Assembly: GCF_000974425.1 (NCBI RefSeq)
Contig: NZ_CP010429.1
Span: 5,007,501-5,071,500 of the forward strand
Direction: 5' to 3'
Source: Spirosoma radiotolerans
Lineage (GTDB): Bacteria > Bacteroidota > Bacteroidia > Cytophagales > Spirosomataceae
DNA length: 64,000 bases
Position numbers and translations under genes: made by a program. Positions 34,910 through 44,100 of the stretch are shown here, one piece after another. Position 1 is the first letter of the stretch. Every line of letters starts with the position of its first letter. The notes below the pieces were generated by a model. That model saw nothing but the letters and a program-made list of their open reading frames with translations, did not search any database and was not told the origin of the DNA.

Positions 34910-37900
34910 ATGAATGCTTTCATCCGTAACGTAGTGGGTTTTTCGTTGAAGAACCGCTTTTTTATCTTTTTCATGACCATTGGCCTCATCATTGCCGGTG
35001 TCGCCAGTTACCTCACCACGCCACTCGAGGCCTTTCCCGATGTCACAAACACCCAGATTATTGTCGTAACGGAGTGGAATGGCCGCTCTGCCGAAGAAAT
35101 TGAGCGCTTCGTGACGGTGCCCATCGAAATTGGGATGAACTCCGTACAGCGCAAAACCAGCGTTCGCTCCGTTACCATGTTTGGGCTGAGTGTTATCAAG
35201 ATTATTTTTGAGGATGACGTTGACGATTTTTTCGCCCGCCAGCAGGTCAATAACCAGCTTCGTTCGGTATCGCTGCCCGATGGTGTGGCTCCCGACGTGC
35301 AGCCCCCCTACGGTCCCACCGGCGAAATCTTTCGGTTCACGCTGGCATCGCCCAACCGCGACAGTCGCGAACTGCTCACCCTGCATAACTGGGTCATTGA
35401 CCGGCAGCTCCGCAGTGTGCCGGGCGTGGCCGATGTAGTCGCGTTCGGTGGTCGGGAAAAAAGTTATGAGATTCGGGTCAATCCGACCCAACTGGCCAAA
35501 TATGACATCACGCCCCTGGAAGTTTATCAGGCCGTCACGCGCAGCAACATCAACGTGGGGGGCGATGTCATTGAGCGGAACGGACAGGCTTATGTCGTGC
35601 GGGGTATCGGGTTGTTAACCTCCATTACCGACATTGAAAACCTGATCATTGAGGATTTAGGCAGTAACCCCGTGCTCATCAAAAACGTGGCCGAAGTAGC
35701 TGAATCGAACCTGCCACGCGTAGGTCAGGTAGGCCTGAACAACGACGATGACGTAGTGGAAGGGATTGTGGTGATGCGCAAAAACGAAAATCCCAGCGAA
35801 GTGCTGGAGCGCGTCAAAGCCAAAATTGACGACCTCAATACGCGCATTTTACCCTCCGATGTCAAGTTGGTTACTTTCTATGACCGCGACAACCTGATTT
35901 CGTTCTGCACCAAAACTGTACTTCATAACCTGACCGAAGGTATAATTCTGGTGACGGTCATTGTGTTTCTGTTCATGGCCGACTGGCGCACAACCGTCAT
36001 TGTGTCGATTGTTATTCCACTGGCCTTGCTGTTTGCCTTCATGTGTCTCAAACTACGGGGCATGTCAGCGAACCTGCTCTCCATGGGTGCCGTCGATTTT
36101 GGCATCATCGTCGATGGCGCCGTGGTCATGGTCGAGGGAATTTTTGTGACGCTCGACCACCAGGCGCATCGAGTCGGCATGCCCCGATTTAACCGCATGG
36201 CCAAGTTGGGCCTGATCAAAAAAACCGGGGGTGAGTTAGGCAAAGCCGTTTTCTTCTCCAAGCTGATCATCATTACGGCCTTACTGCCCATTTTCTCGTT
36301 CCAGAAAGTGGAAGGAAAAATGTTTTCGCCCTTGGCCTGGACATTAGGTTTTGCTCTGTTGGGTGCCTTACTGTTCACCCTCACGCTGGTTCCGGTTTTA
36401 TGTTCAATCCTGCTCAAAAAAGACATTAGGGAGAAGAATAACCCATTGGTTAACTTCTTTGACCGCACTGTAATGGCTGGTTTTAACTGGTGCTTTTCCC
36501 GTCGGCGGCTAAGTTTAGTGGCCAGCATAGCTTTCATGGCGATGACCTTCTTCTCGTCAACGTTACTAGGCTCAGAATTCCTGCCGACTCTCAACGAAGG
36601 CGCCCTGTGGGTAACGGCCGAAATGCCGATGAGCATGTCGCTGCCCGAAAGTATCAAGATGGCTCGCTCGATACGGCAAGACCTGCAAACATTTCCGGAG
36701 GTAAAGCAAATCCTCTCGCAAACGGGCCGCTCTAATGACGGCACTGACCCCAATGGATTCTATTTCTGCCAGTTCCAGGTCGACCTTCAGCCCAAGTCGT
36801 CCTGGAAACGGACCATTACGGTTGATGATTTGATTGAAGAGATGGACGCTCGCCTAAAGAGTTACCAGGGCGTTAATTACAATTACTCTCAACCAATCAT
36901 TGATAATGTTGCCGAAGCGGTAGCCGGGTTTAAGGCCAGCAATGGGATCAAGATTTTTGGTAACGACCTGGACGAACTTGAAAAATACGCCAATCGGGTA
37001 ACGGCGGCCATCCGTGATGTGCCGGGCGTAAAAGACGTGGGTATTCTGCGAAACGTTGGCCAGCCCGAAATCAGCGTGTTGTTCGACGACCGAAAAATGG
37101 CGCTGTATGGCGTATCGACGGCTGATGCTCAATCCGTTATTGAAATGGCCATTGGCGGCAAAACGGCGTCTATTTTATACGAGGGCGAACGCAAATTCGA
37201 TATTCGAGTTCGTTATGGCGAAGATTACCGGCGTACAGGCGACGACATCATGCGGCTTATGGTACCAACGCTGCGCGGGGATAAGATACCGCTGCGCGAA
37301 ATTGCTACATTACGGGAAATTACAGGCCCTGCCTTCGTCTACCGGGATAATAACAAACGGTTTGTTGGTGTGAAGTTCTCGGTGCGGGAGCGCGACCTTG
37401 GCAGTACCGTTGCCGAAGCCCAGCAACGGGTCGATGAAGCCATCAAGGATCTACCTAAAGGGTATGGTATTGACTGGACTGGCGAGTTTGAAAACCAGGT
37501 CCGGGCAACCGGCCGATTAGGGCAAGTTGTGCCCATCAGTCTGGCTACCATTTTTGTTATCCTGTTCATTCTGTTTGGGAGCGCTAAAGATGCGGGGCTT
37601 GTGTTGCTCAATGTTCCGTTCGCCCTCATCGGGGGTATTCTGGCGTTGCACATAACCGGTATGAACTTTGGCATTTCGGCGGGGGTAGGCTTCATTGCCC
37701 TGTTCGGTATTTGTGTACAGAACGGCGTTATTCTGATCTCGGTTTTCAATAACAACCGCAAAGCGCATATGCCGCTCGATCAGGCCATTCGGGAGGGTGT
37801 CCGTTCACGCATTCGGCCGGTGGTTATGACGGCATTGATGGCGGCCATTGGCCTGTTGCCAGCGGCTGTTTCGACCGGCATTGGTTCGGAAACTCAGAAA

Positions 37901-38014
37901 CCACTCGCTATCGTCGTTATTGGTGGTCTCATTACGGCTACGATTCTGACGCTGCTTATCTTCCCGATCATCTACCGGATGTTCAACCGCAAGCATCACG
38001 CACTAACGATTTAA
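34910..38014 (+). CDS. RND heavy-metal efflux pump, CzcA/CusA family
   Basis: A 1034-residue inner-membrane proton/metal antiporter with the standard 12-helix RND layout and two large periplasmic loops. The N-terminus NAFIRNVVGFSLKNRFFIFF and the EWNGRSAEEIERFVTVPIE segment are typical. In helix 4 the motif DFGIIVDGAVVMVEG (residues 396-410) keeps the two Asp and the Glu found in Zn/Co/Cd (CzcA-like) pumps and absent at the first position in Cu/Ag CusA, suggesting divalent-cation export; the usual final Asn of the motif is Gly here. It is the last gene of the TolC/adaptor/pump unit, followed by a strong hairpin. Confidence 0.94.
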   Translation: MNAFIRNVVGFSLKNRFFIFFMTIGLIIAGVASYLTTPLEAFPDVTNTQIIVVTEWNGRSAEEIERFVTVPIEIGMNSVQRKTSVRSVTMFGLSVIKIIFEDDVDDFFARQQVNNQLRSVSLPDGVAPDVQPPYGPTGEIFRFTLASPNRDSRELLTLHNWVIDRQLRSVPGVADVVAFGGREKSYEIRVNPTQLAKYDITPLEVYQAVTRSNINVGGDVIERNGQAYVVRGIGLLTSITDIENLIIEDLGSNPVLIKNVAEVAESNLPRVGQVGLNNDDDVVEGIVVMRKNENPSEVLERVKAKIDDLNTRILPSDVKLVTFYDRDNLISFCTKTVLHNLTEGIILVTVIVFLFMADWRTTVIVSIVIPLALLFAFMCLKLRGMSANLLSMGAVDFGIIVDGAVVMVEGIFVTLDHQAHRVGMPRFNRMAKLGLIKKTGGELGKAVFFSKLIIITALLPIFSFQKVEGKMFSPLAWTLGFALLGALLFTLTLVPVLCSILLKKDIREKNNPLVNFFDRTVMAGFNWCFSRRRLSLVASIAFMAMTFFSSTLLGSEFLPTLNEGALWVTAEMPMSMSLPESIKMARSIRQDLQTFPEVKQILSQTGRSNDGTDPNGFYFCQFQVDLQPKSSWKRTITVDDLIEEMDARLKSYQGVNYNYSQPIIDNVAEAVAGFKASNGIKIFGNDLDELEKYANRVTAAIRDVPGVKDVGILRNVGQPEISVLFDDRKMALYGVSTADAQSVIEMAIGGKTASILYEGERKFDIRVRYGEDYRRTGDDIMRLMVPTLRGDKIPLREIATLREITGPAFVYRDNNKRFVGVKFSVRERDLGSTVAEAQQRVDEAIKDLPKGYGIDWTGEFENQVRATGRLGQVVPISLATIFVILFILFGSAKDAGLVLLNVPFALIGGILALHITGMNFGISAGVGFIALFGICVQNGVILISVFNNNRKAHMPLDQAIREGVRSRIRPVVMTALMAAIGLLPAAVSTGIGSETQKPLAIVVIGGLITATILTLLIFPIIYRMFNRKHHALTI

Positions 38015-38030
38015 CGACTAGCGCAAATAA

Positions 38031-38074
38031 CAGAAGGCCCCATCTATACCAATAGCCGTAGATGGGGCCTTCTG
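38031..38074 (+). terminator. 16-bp perfect hairpin after the efflux operon
   Basis: CAGAAGGCCCCATCTA (38031-38046) pairs with TAGATGGGGCCTTCTG (38059-38074) around a 12-base loop, 16 bases past the pump stop codon. Followed by TTGTTC rather than a pure T-tract, but the very stable stem makes it the likely transcript end. Confidence 0.8.
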
Positions 38075-38238
38075 TTGTTCACTAACGATATCTAGTTATT
38101 CAGCTACGATCTTTTGCTGTTGACAACATAAATCCTATCTGGTCTCTATAGGAGATTACTTTTGAGAATTCGCAGGTGAGTATACTCGTCTATATTTTTA
38201 CTTGAACGACGTGTTTAATTTTTTCTCTACCCAAATCT

Positions 38239-38631
38239 ATGAATTCAAACCTCTACCCTACTCCCCTGGTTGCCATGCCCGCAGGCGCCCTGAAAATGTA
38301 TGTACGAACTAGCGGGCATCTTGACCTTCCGGTATCCGATCTTATGTTTTTGCAGGCTACGGGCAATTATAGCTGGCTTTACTGGAAGGACGGGCAACGT
38401 ATGCTAATGCCACGTACATTAAAATATTACGTGCCTCAGCTGCCTGATAACTGGTTTGTTCGCCTGCATCGCAACTGCATTGTCAATCTTCATTATATAG
38501 ATCGGATGGAACGCGCTGACCCCGATAAGGGAGGGCTGGTTCACTTACGATCGGGGGCCGTTCTGCCCGTATCCCGTCGCCGTTGGTTTGCCGTTCGGCG
38601 GATGTTATCGAAGTACGCCAAATCTAATTAG
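38239..38631 (+). CDS. Stand-alone LytTR DNA-binding regulator
   Basis: A 130-residue protein consisting of a LytTR domain (about 28-125) with no receiver. Family features are DLMFLQATGNYSWLYWKDGQ, the FVRLHRNCIVNLHYIDRM segment that carries the conserved His and Asn, and LPVSRRRW near the C-terminus. Such free LytTR proteins are common in Bacteroidota, where their signal input is unclear; some bind a membrane or kinase partner. It converges with the ypdA gene and shares a hairpin terminator with it. Confidence 0.9.
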   Translation: MNSNLYPTPLVAMPAGALKMYVRTSGHLDLPVSDLMFLQATGNYSWLYWKDGQRMLMPRTLKYYVPQLPDNWFVRLHRNCIVNLHYIDRMERADPDKGGLVHLRSGAVLPVSRRRWFAVRRMLSKYAKSN

Positions 38632-38646
38632 CCGACCTAAATTTTA

Positions 38647-38674
38647 CTGGGGCCAGGCTCCTGCACGGCCCCAG
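38647..38674. terminator. Hairpin between convergent lytTR and ypdA genes
   Basis: CTGGGGCC (38647-38654) pairs with GGCCCCAG (38667-38674) around a 12-base loop in the 51-base gap between the two stop codons. It could end both transcripts. Confidence 0.6.
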
Positions 38675-38682
38675 CAAACCAC

Positions 38683-39687
38683 TTAAATGCGTTGAATCAA
38701 CTCGGCCACCTTATGCACTTCGCGGCCCATGATGTGGTCGATAATGGCCTGCGCATGTTCGCGGCCGTTTTCGATAAACACCTTTTCGGTATAGATGCCC
38801 GCCATAACCGTACCGCATACGTATAGGCCAGGCACCGTAGTCTCGAAGTTTTCCTTATTATAGGTTGGCACCTGTGTAACCGGATCAAGCTCAATGCCGC
38901 ACCGGCGTAACAGGTCTGCATCAGGAATATACCCGGTTAAAACCAGGACAAAATCAGCCGGAAGTTCGGTTTCTGTACCCGTTTTTAAATCATTAATCAG
39001 TACGGATTTCTCCTTGATCTGGGTCACGCAGGCGTTAAAAGCTGTTTTTATCTTCCCTTCTTTCACCCGATTTTTCACGTCCGGAACCAGCCAGTATTTC
39101 ACCGTGCTGCGGAAGTCATCGCCCCGATGCACCACCGTTATGTGCACATCATGCCGGTATAACTCCAAAGCCGCTTCGACCGCCGAATTCGACCCACCAA
39201 TGATCACTACATTGGTAAATGAATACTTGAACGGCTCGTCGTAATAGTGGGATACGTGCGGCAGGTTTTCGCCGGGAATGTTAAGCCAGCGAGGCCGGGT
39301 AAAGTAACCCGTTGCCATAATGACTTTCCGCGCCTGAAAGTGCTCGCCAGCCGTGGTTGTCACCACAAACCAATCGGCTTCTTTCCGCACAGCCCAGACT
39401 TCCTTAAACAATTCGAAGTTCAGGTGATAATAGGCCGCTGCTTTTCGGTAGTACTGAAGGGCTTCATCGCGACCGGCCTTTACGTCTGAAATAGCAAACG
39501 GTAGACCACCAATTTCAATATTTTCGGCGGTTGAAAAGAAGCGCATACGACGTGGATATTGCCGAATGGACTCAGTCAGGCTGCCCATCTCCAGAATTAA
39601 ATGACTTAGTCCTGCTTTAGCCGCTTCAATGCCAGCCGCCAGCCCACAGGGCCCTCCGCCAACAATAATGACATCGTATGTTTGCAT
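38683..39687 (-). CDS. ypdA: YpdA-family NADPH-dependent bacillithiol disulfide reductase
   Basis: A 334-residue flavoprotein. The FAD motif DVIIVGGGPCGLAAGIEA (with the YpdA-typical Cys in GPCG, residue 14) is at the N-terminus, the NADPH motif VVIIGGSNSAVEAALEL lies mid-protein, and GLYVCGTVMAGIYTEKVFIENG follows near the C-terminus. Unlike thioredoxin reductase it lacks a CxxC redox pair. In Firmicutes YpdA reduces oxidised bacillithiol using NADPH, and Bacteroidota also make bacillithiol, so the role is maintenance of the cytoplasmic thiol pool. A small 7-bp hairpin (39713-39731) lies in its leader region. No bshABC gene is in the window. Confidence 0.92.
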   Translation of the reverse strand: MQTYDVIIVGGGPCGLAAGIEAAKAGLSHLILEMGSLTESIRQYPRRMRFFSTAENIEIGGLPFAISDVKAGRDEALQYYRKAAAYYHLNFELFKEVWAVRKEADWFVVTTTAGEHFQARKVIMATGYFTRPRWLNIPGENLPHVSHYYDEPFKYSFTNVVIIGGSNSAVEAALELYRHDVHITVVHRGDDFRSTVKYWLVPDVKNRVKEGKIKTAFNACVTQIKEKSVLINDLKTGTETELPADFVLVLTGYIPDADLLRRCGIELDPVTQVPTYNKENFETTVPGLYVCGTVMAGIYTEKVFIENGREHAQAIIDHIMGREVHKVAELIQRI

Positions 39688-40157
39688 ATAGTGATCAGTA
39701 ATCGGGATAATTTGTAGGAGTATGTCCTACAGGCATAACCTACTATACTAACAAGCAAAAAGTCCCCAAAGGTTGCGTTAACTAAGCCTTTTCCAACCCA
39801 TTTTTAGCTGTTCTTTTTACCCCACGTCTATCGGTTAAGTAATTCATCGTGGCTATACAATTAAATCCATAACTAACTTATTAGTAATTATAATACCGTA
39901 TTATAAATATTTAGTTAACAAAAAATATACGTTGCATCAGTTTAAATAGGCTCGTTTCAACTAGATATGTAGGCCCTATCCGCAACGAATCAATGGTTTT
40001 TTAATACAGAAATGTTCATTATCAAACCATTATAACGATAAGCATGTATAACTATTTTAAAATAATAGTAACCTATAAATCTAATTATAACCATTTGCGT
40101 AAATAAACATAGTGTAAACCATTCTGTTTCATAATTAAATTCTAACTCACCTCAACA
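39688..40157. other. AT-rich divergent intergenic region
   Basis: This 470-base stretch separates the minus-strand ypdA gene from the plus-strand protease gene. Near its left end TGTAGGA (39713-39719) pairs with TCCTACA (39725-39731). From about 39832 to 40157 the sequence becomes strongly AT-rich with runs of TTA/ATA and no supportable ORF, clearly different from its neighbours. It may be a promoter region with curved or nucleoid-protein-bound DNA. Confidence 0.6.
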
Positions 40158-41012
40158 ATGAAAGCTAATTTTTACCTTACCATTCCTTATGCTTTTGCAG
40201 CTACATTAGTTAGCTGCTCACAAGATCCAGCCGAAAAAGCGCCGGGCACTCTGACACCCATTTCGCACCTGTCAAGGCCCGAAGAAGCTTTTCCCAACCA
40301 GCGGGGAACCCTGCAAAGCGCCTACCTCGATGGGCAAAAAATAACTTATCAGCTTATTGGCGATCAAGCTGTGTTTGAGAGTGATATACTTTTATCTCCA
40401 GACAACTTGCAGGAACGAAATGACGTGCATATGGATGGCACCGGACGGGCAAAAGCCTCATCTCGTTGGCCGAACAAAATCATTTATTACGCTATTGATC
40501 CCGCACTTCCGAATCAGACACGCGTAAAAGATGCCATCGCTCACTGGGAAGCTAACACCCCCATCCGATTCGTTCAACGCACAACACAACGTGGGTATGT
40601 GCTCTTTCGGGTAGGTTCTGGCTGTTCATCGAACGTGGGATTTTCAGGCAGCCAGCAGTACATAAACCTGGGCAGCAATTGTACTACTGGAAATACCATC
40701 CACGAAATTGGCCATACTATCGGGCTCTGGCATGAACATTCCCGTGTTGACCGGGATGCATACGTGACCATTAACACAGCCAACATAACAACCGGGTACG
40801 AGTCTGATTTTCAAACGTATACGCAACGGGGACTGGATGGATTTGATTATCAGGGCGGACTTGATTTCGGGTCAATTATGCTATACGGCTCGTATGACTT
40901 CTCTAAGAATGGCCAGCCTACAATGACTAAAAAGGATGGCTCAACGTTTGCAAGCCAGCGCGTTAGCCTGTCAACAACGGATATCAAAACAATCAGGTAT
41001 ATGTACCCGTAG
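40158..41012 (+). CDS. Astacin-like M12 metalloprotease lipoprotein
   Basis: A 284-residue predicted lipoprotein (lipobox LVSC, Cys20). Residues 101-284 form an M12A catalytic domain: RWPNKIIYYAID at the start as in astacins, the zinc motif HEIGHTIGLWHEH (His182, Glu183, His186, His192, following HExxHxxGxxHE), and the Met-turn SIMLYGSYDFS with its Tyr. A propeptide-like region lies between the lipid anchor and residue 100. It should cleave peptides at the cell surface or in the periplasm. The substrate is unknown; the large secreted protein encoded convergently downstream is a neighbour but not a proven target. The upstream region is unusually AT-rich. Confidence 0.92.
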   Translation: MKANFYLTIPYAFAATLVSCSQDPAEKAPGTLTPISHLSRPEEAFPNQRGTLQSAYLDGQKITYQLIGDQAVFESDILLSPDNLQERNDVHMDGTGRAKASSRWPNKIIYYAIDPALPNQTRVKDAIAHWEANTPIRFVQRTTQRGYVLFRVGSGCSSNVGFSGSQQYINLGSNCTTGNTIHEIGHTIGLWHEHSRVDRDAYVTINTANITTGYESDFQTYTQRGLDGFDYQGGLDFGSIMLYGSYDFSKNGQPTMTKKDGSTFASQRVSLSTTDIKTIRYMYP

Positions 41013-41023
41013 GGCCATGCAAT

Positions 41024-41083
41024 AAGCCCCAGGCCACTTCTATAAAAATGGTGTCCATCCTTATAGAAGTTGACCTGGGGCTT
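41024..41083. terminator. Long bidirectional terminator hairpin
   Basis: AAGCCCCAGG (41024-41033) pairs with CCTGGGGCTT (41074-41083), and after a small internal loop ACTTCTATA (41036-41044) pairs with TATAGAAGT (41062-41070), giving about 19 paired positions. It lies between the convergent protease and SdrD-B protein genes. Confidence 0.8.
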
Positions 41084-41113
41084 GCGGTAAAACCAACTAC
41101 CCCTCCTTGTCGC

Positions 41114-44100
41114 CTATTTTATGCGCTTGATTGTGAAAGGTATACAAGTAGGCCGTCTATCGGCACAGGGGTCCTGATCGACGGGAGATAAGTCAACCGT
41201 TAAAGAAACACGACAACCATTTATTCCTGTTGCCGTAACGGTGTATTCACCAGGAACCGTGACGACAGGTTCAGCCTCTGTACTGGTAAATCCATTTGGC
41301 CCGGTCCAAAGCAATGTGGCGCCCGGCGCTTCGGCAAAAAGCGTTGCACTACAACCAACGCAGCCTAAAGCAGCCCCAAAGGCTGTCAAGTCTGGTCGGA
41401 TCGTATCGGCCTGTACTACGGCCAGGTCTGACGACTGATTAGCAGGGCAGGCCGGGTCGCTCACCGTCAGCGTATAACTACCCGCCAGCAAGACGGTGGG
41501 CGAAGCAACCGAACTACCGAACCCATTCGGCCCGCTCCAGCTATACGTGGCCTTGGCAGCTGGTGATCCATCTGCAAACTGAGCCGAGCCCACCAACGTT
41601 ACCGAAGGTTGGGAACAGGTCAGCACGCCACTCATAGCTTTAGCCACCAAGGAAGGTAAAATCTGAACAATGGTTTGCGACGACTGCCGACACTGCCCTT
41701 GAGCAGGAGTAGGAAACACGATGCTATAGATATACTGACTCAAAACGCTACCTGTGGTGTTGGTCGTATTCAGGGCTGGATTTACCAGCACAGCCCGGCC
41801 CGTAGCAGCATTCGGTGACACCGTGCCCAGCACTACACCCCCGCTTCCATACATGGCCGTCCCCGACTGGGGACTGCTGAACATCACAAACCGGATGGAT
41901 TCACCTGCACTCAGGTATTGACTTACCGACACCAGTGAGTCGAGTTGACTGCCCGCGCAAAGCGACACTGATGATACGCCACTGCTCAGGCTGGGACAGA
42001 AGCTGGGTACGACGCTAACCTGAGCCGTCGCAAAGCAGCCATTGCTGCCCGTGGCCGTCACACTGTACAACCCATCGACCTGCACGTCGATCTGCACATT
42101 GACCGAAGTGAAGCCGTTGGGACCCGTCCAGATGAGGCTGGCACCCGGAGCACTGGCCGAGATGGTAGCCGTACAGGTGGGGCAGAGTTTAGCCACCACG
42201 GAGGTGCTCAACATAGGCACGATTGTGTTGGAGGTGACCACCGCCGTAGCCGTGGTGAAACTGGCGGGGCAGGCCGGATCGCTCACCGTCAGCGTATACG
42301 TACCCGCTAGAGAAACGACTGGATTCTGAATCGAAGCGGTGAATCCATTGGGGCCACTCCAGTTATACGTAACCTGCGTTGCCGGCGAGCCATCTCTATA
42401 CTGGGCCGCACCCGCCAGCGTTACTGAGGGTTGAGAGCAAGTCAGCACGCCACCCGTTGCCTGGGCCACCAGCGCGGGCAGGATGCGAATCACGGTGGCC
42501 GACGATTGGCGGCAAGCAGGATTCTCAGGCATTGGGTAGATAATGGCGTAGATGTATTGATTGGACGACCCGCCCGACGTGTTCATAAGTGGATTTTTTA
42601 ACACAGCCCGGCCTGTGGCCATATCAGGTAATACAGTACCCAGCACTACGCCCCCACTCCCATACATGGCCGTCCCCGACTGGGGACTGCTGAACGAGAC
42701 AAACCGAACGGAATCAACCCGGCACAGGTGCGTTCCTACAGCGGCAATTGAATCGAGTTTTACGCCCGGACAGAGTGAAATGGTATCTCTTTCATTTCTG
42801 AGTTCGGGACACGAATAGATCGAAAGGTCATTGGTAAAATCATTTTGACCAGCATTGAGGCTTGTTACAGCAATGACGGCCGAACCACCAACCAGATTGG
42901 CATCGGAGTCGCGCAGATCAGAATCTGGAAAACCTCCCCGGTTAGCTGGTGATAGTATATAGTACCGTTGCTGGCTAGTGAGTCCTTGCCGGGCACCCGC
43001 CGACCGGGCCGCCAGCCGCCCACCCGCCGATGCAAGCGGTTTGACCCCTGCCAGGGTAATATCCAACGTCGGTAGTTGGATCGTATCCATTCGTATCTCG
43101 TACTTATGGTCATACTGGAGGCCGCCGGGTACGGTACTGTTGTTGAAATAGAACTGGCCACCGTCGTGGGTCGTTTGGGCAGCAATCAGGGTACCACCCT
43201 TTTCCATATCGTGCAGCGTCAGCACAAGCCCATCGATACCCGGTTCGTAAGCGTCCTGAATGCCATCCCGGTTATCGTCAAACCACACCCGGTTTCCAAT
43301 TTCGACACTAGCCGGATCGCATAGCGCTTTTATGTCGCCCAAACCACTGGCTTTTCCGAAGGAACCAGGCACGCTATCCAGCGTATATAGGACATAGTCC
43401 CGGTTAGTACGTCCGGTTTGCGTATTAAATACTTTCACTCCCCCTGACCGGTAGACATCAGTGATGGGATCAAAAGCGGATGTCATTACTTCGGCGTAGC
43501 CAGGGATAAACGACAGGGAGCCATTGGTTACTTCGGCATGGGCTTCATGATCCATAAAGAACCATTTGTCATTGCCGAAGAACTCACCGCCCACATTGCT
43601 GGCATCCACTGGCCCTTCGCCATTTCCCACACCACTACCTGTCAATGGGCCTGATTGACCATTTTTTTCCAATGCATACGTTCCGTTATTAAAATAGGCC
43701 CGCAACAGATCTCCCCCAGTGAAACCATCATAAAAGTCGTTTCCCTGCGGATCGTGGTTGGCTACGCCAGAAAGATTGCCAAACCGATCCATAAAGCCAA
43801 TGAGCATAGACCCATCATCATCAAATTCCAAATCTGTCAGAATGGGCTGCGGATACATAACGAACTTCGGGGTGTTACCCAGGCCACATGGGGTTGGCCA
43901 GGCATCGGTCCAGGGCAACCAATGATCGTATTTAGCACACGTATTATCCGGGTTCAGCGGATCGGTGGTCAAATCGGCCGCCCCCCGGCGAAAATCAAGC
44001 GGGAAGGATAATACTTCGGTAAACGTGGGTGCCGCTTCGTTCGGGTCAAACCGATAAATTGTTGCTTTCAGGTCGCTCTGTCGTTGCGACGTTTCGGCCG

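Noticed and set aside
35923-36753. 276-codon open frame antisense to the RND pump
   Set aside because: Composition rich in Met, Ser, Thr and Arg with no recognisable motif; a shadow of the pump gene.
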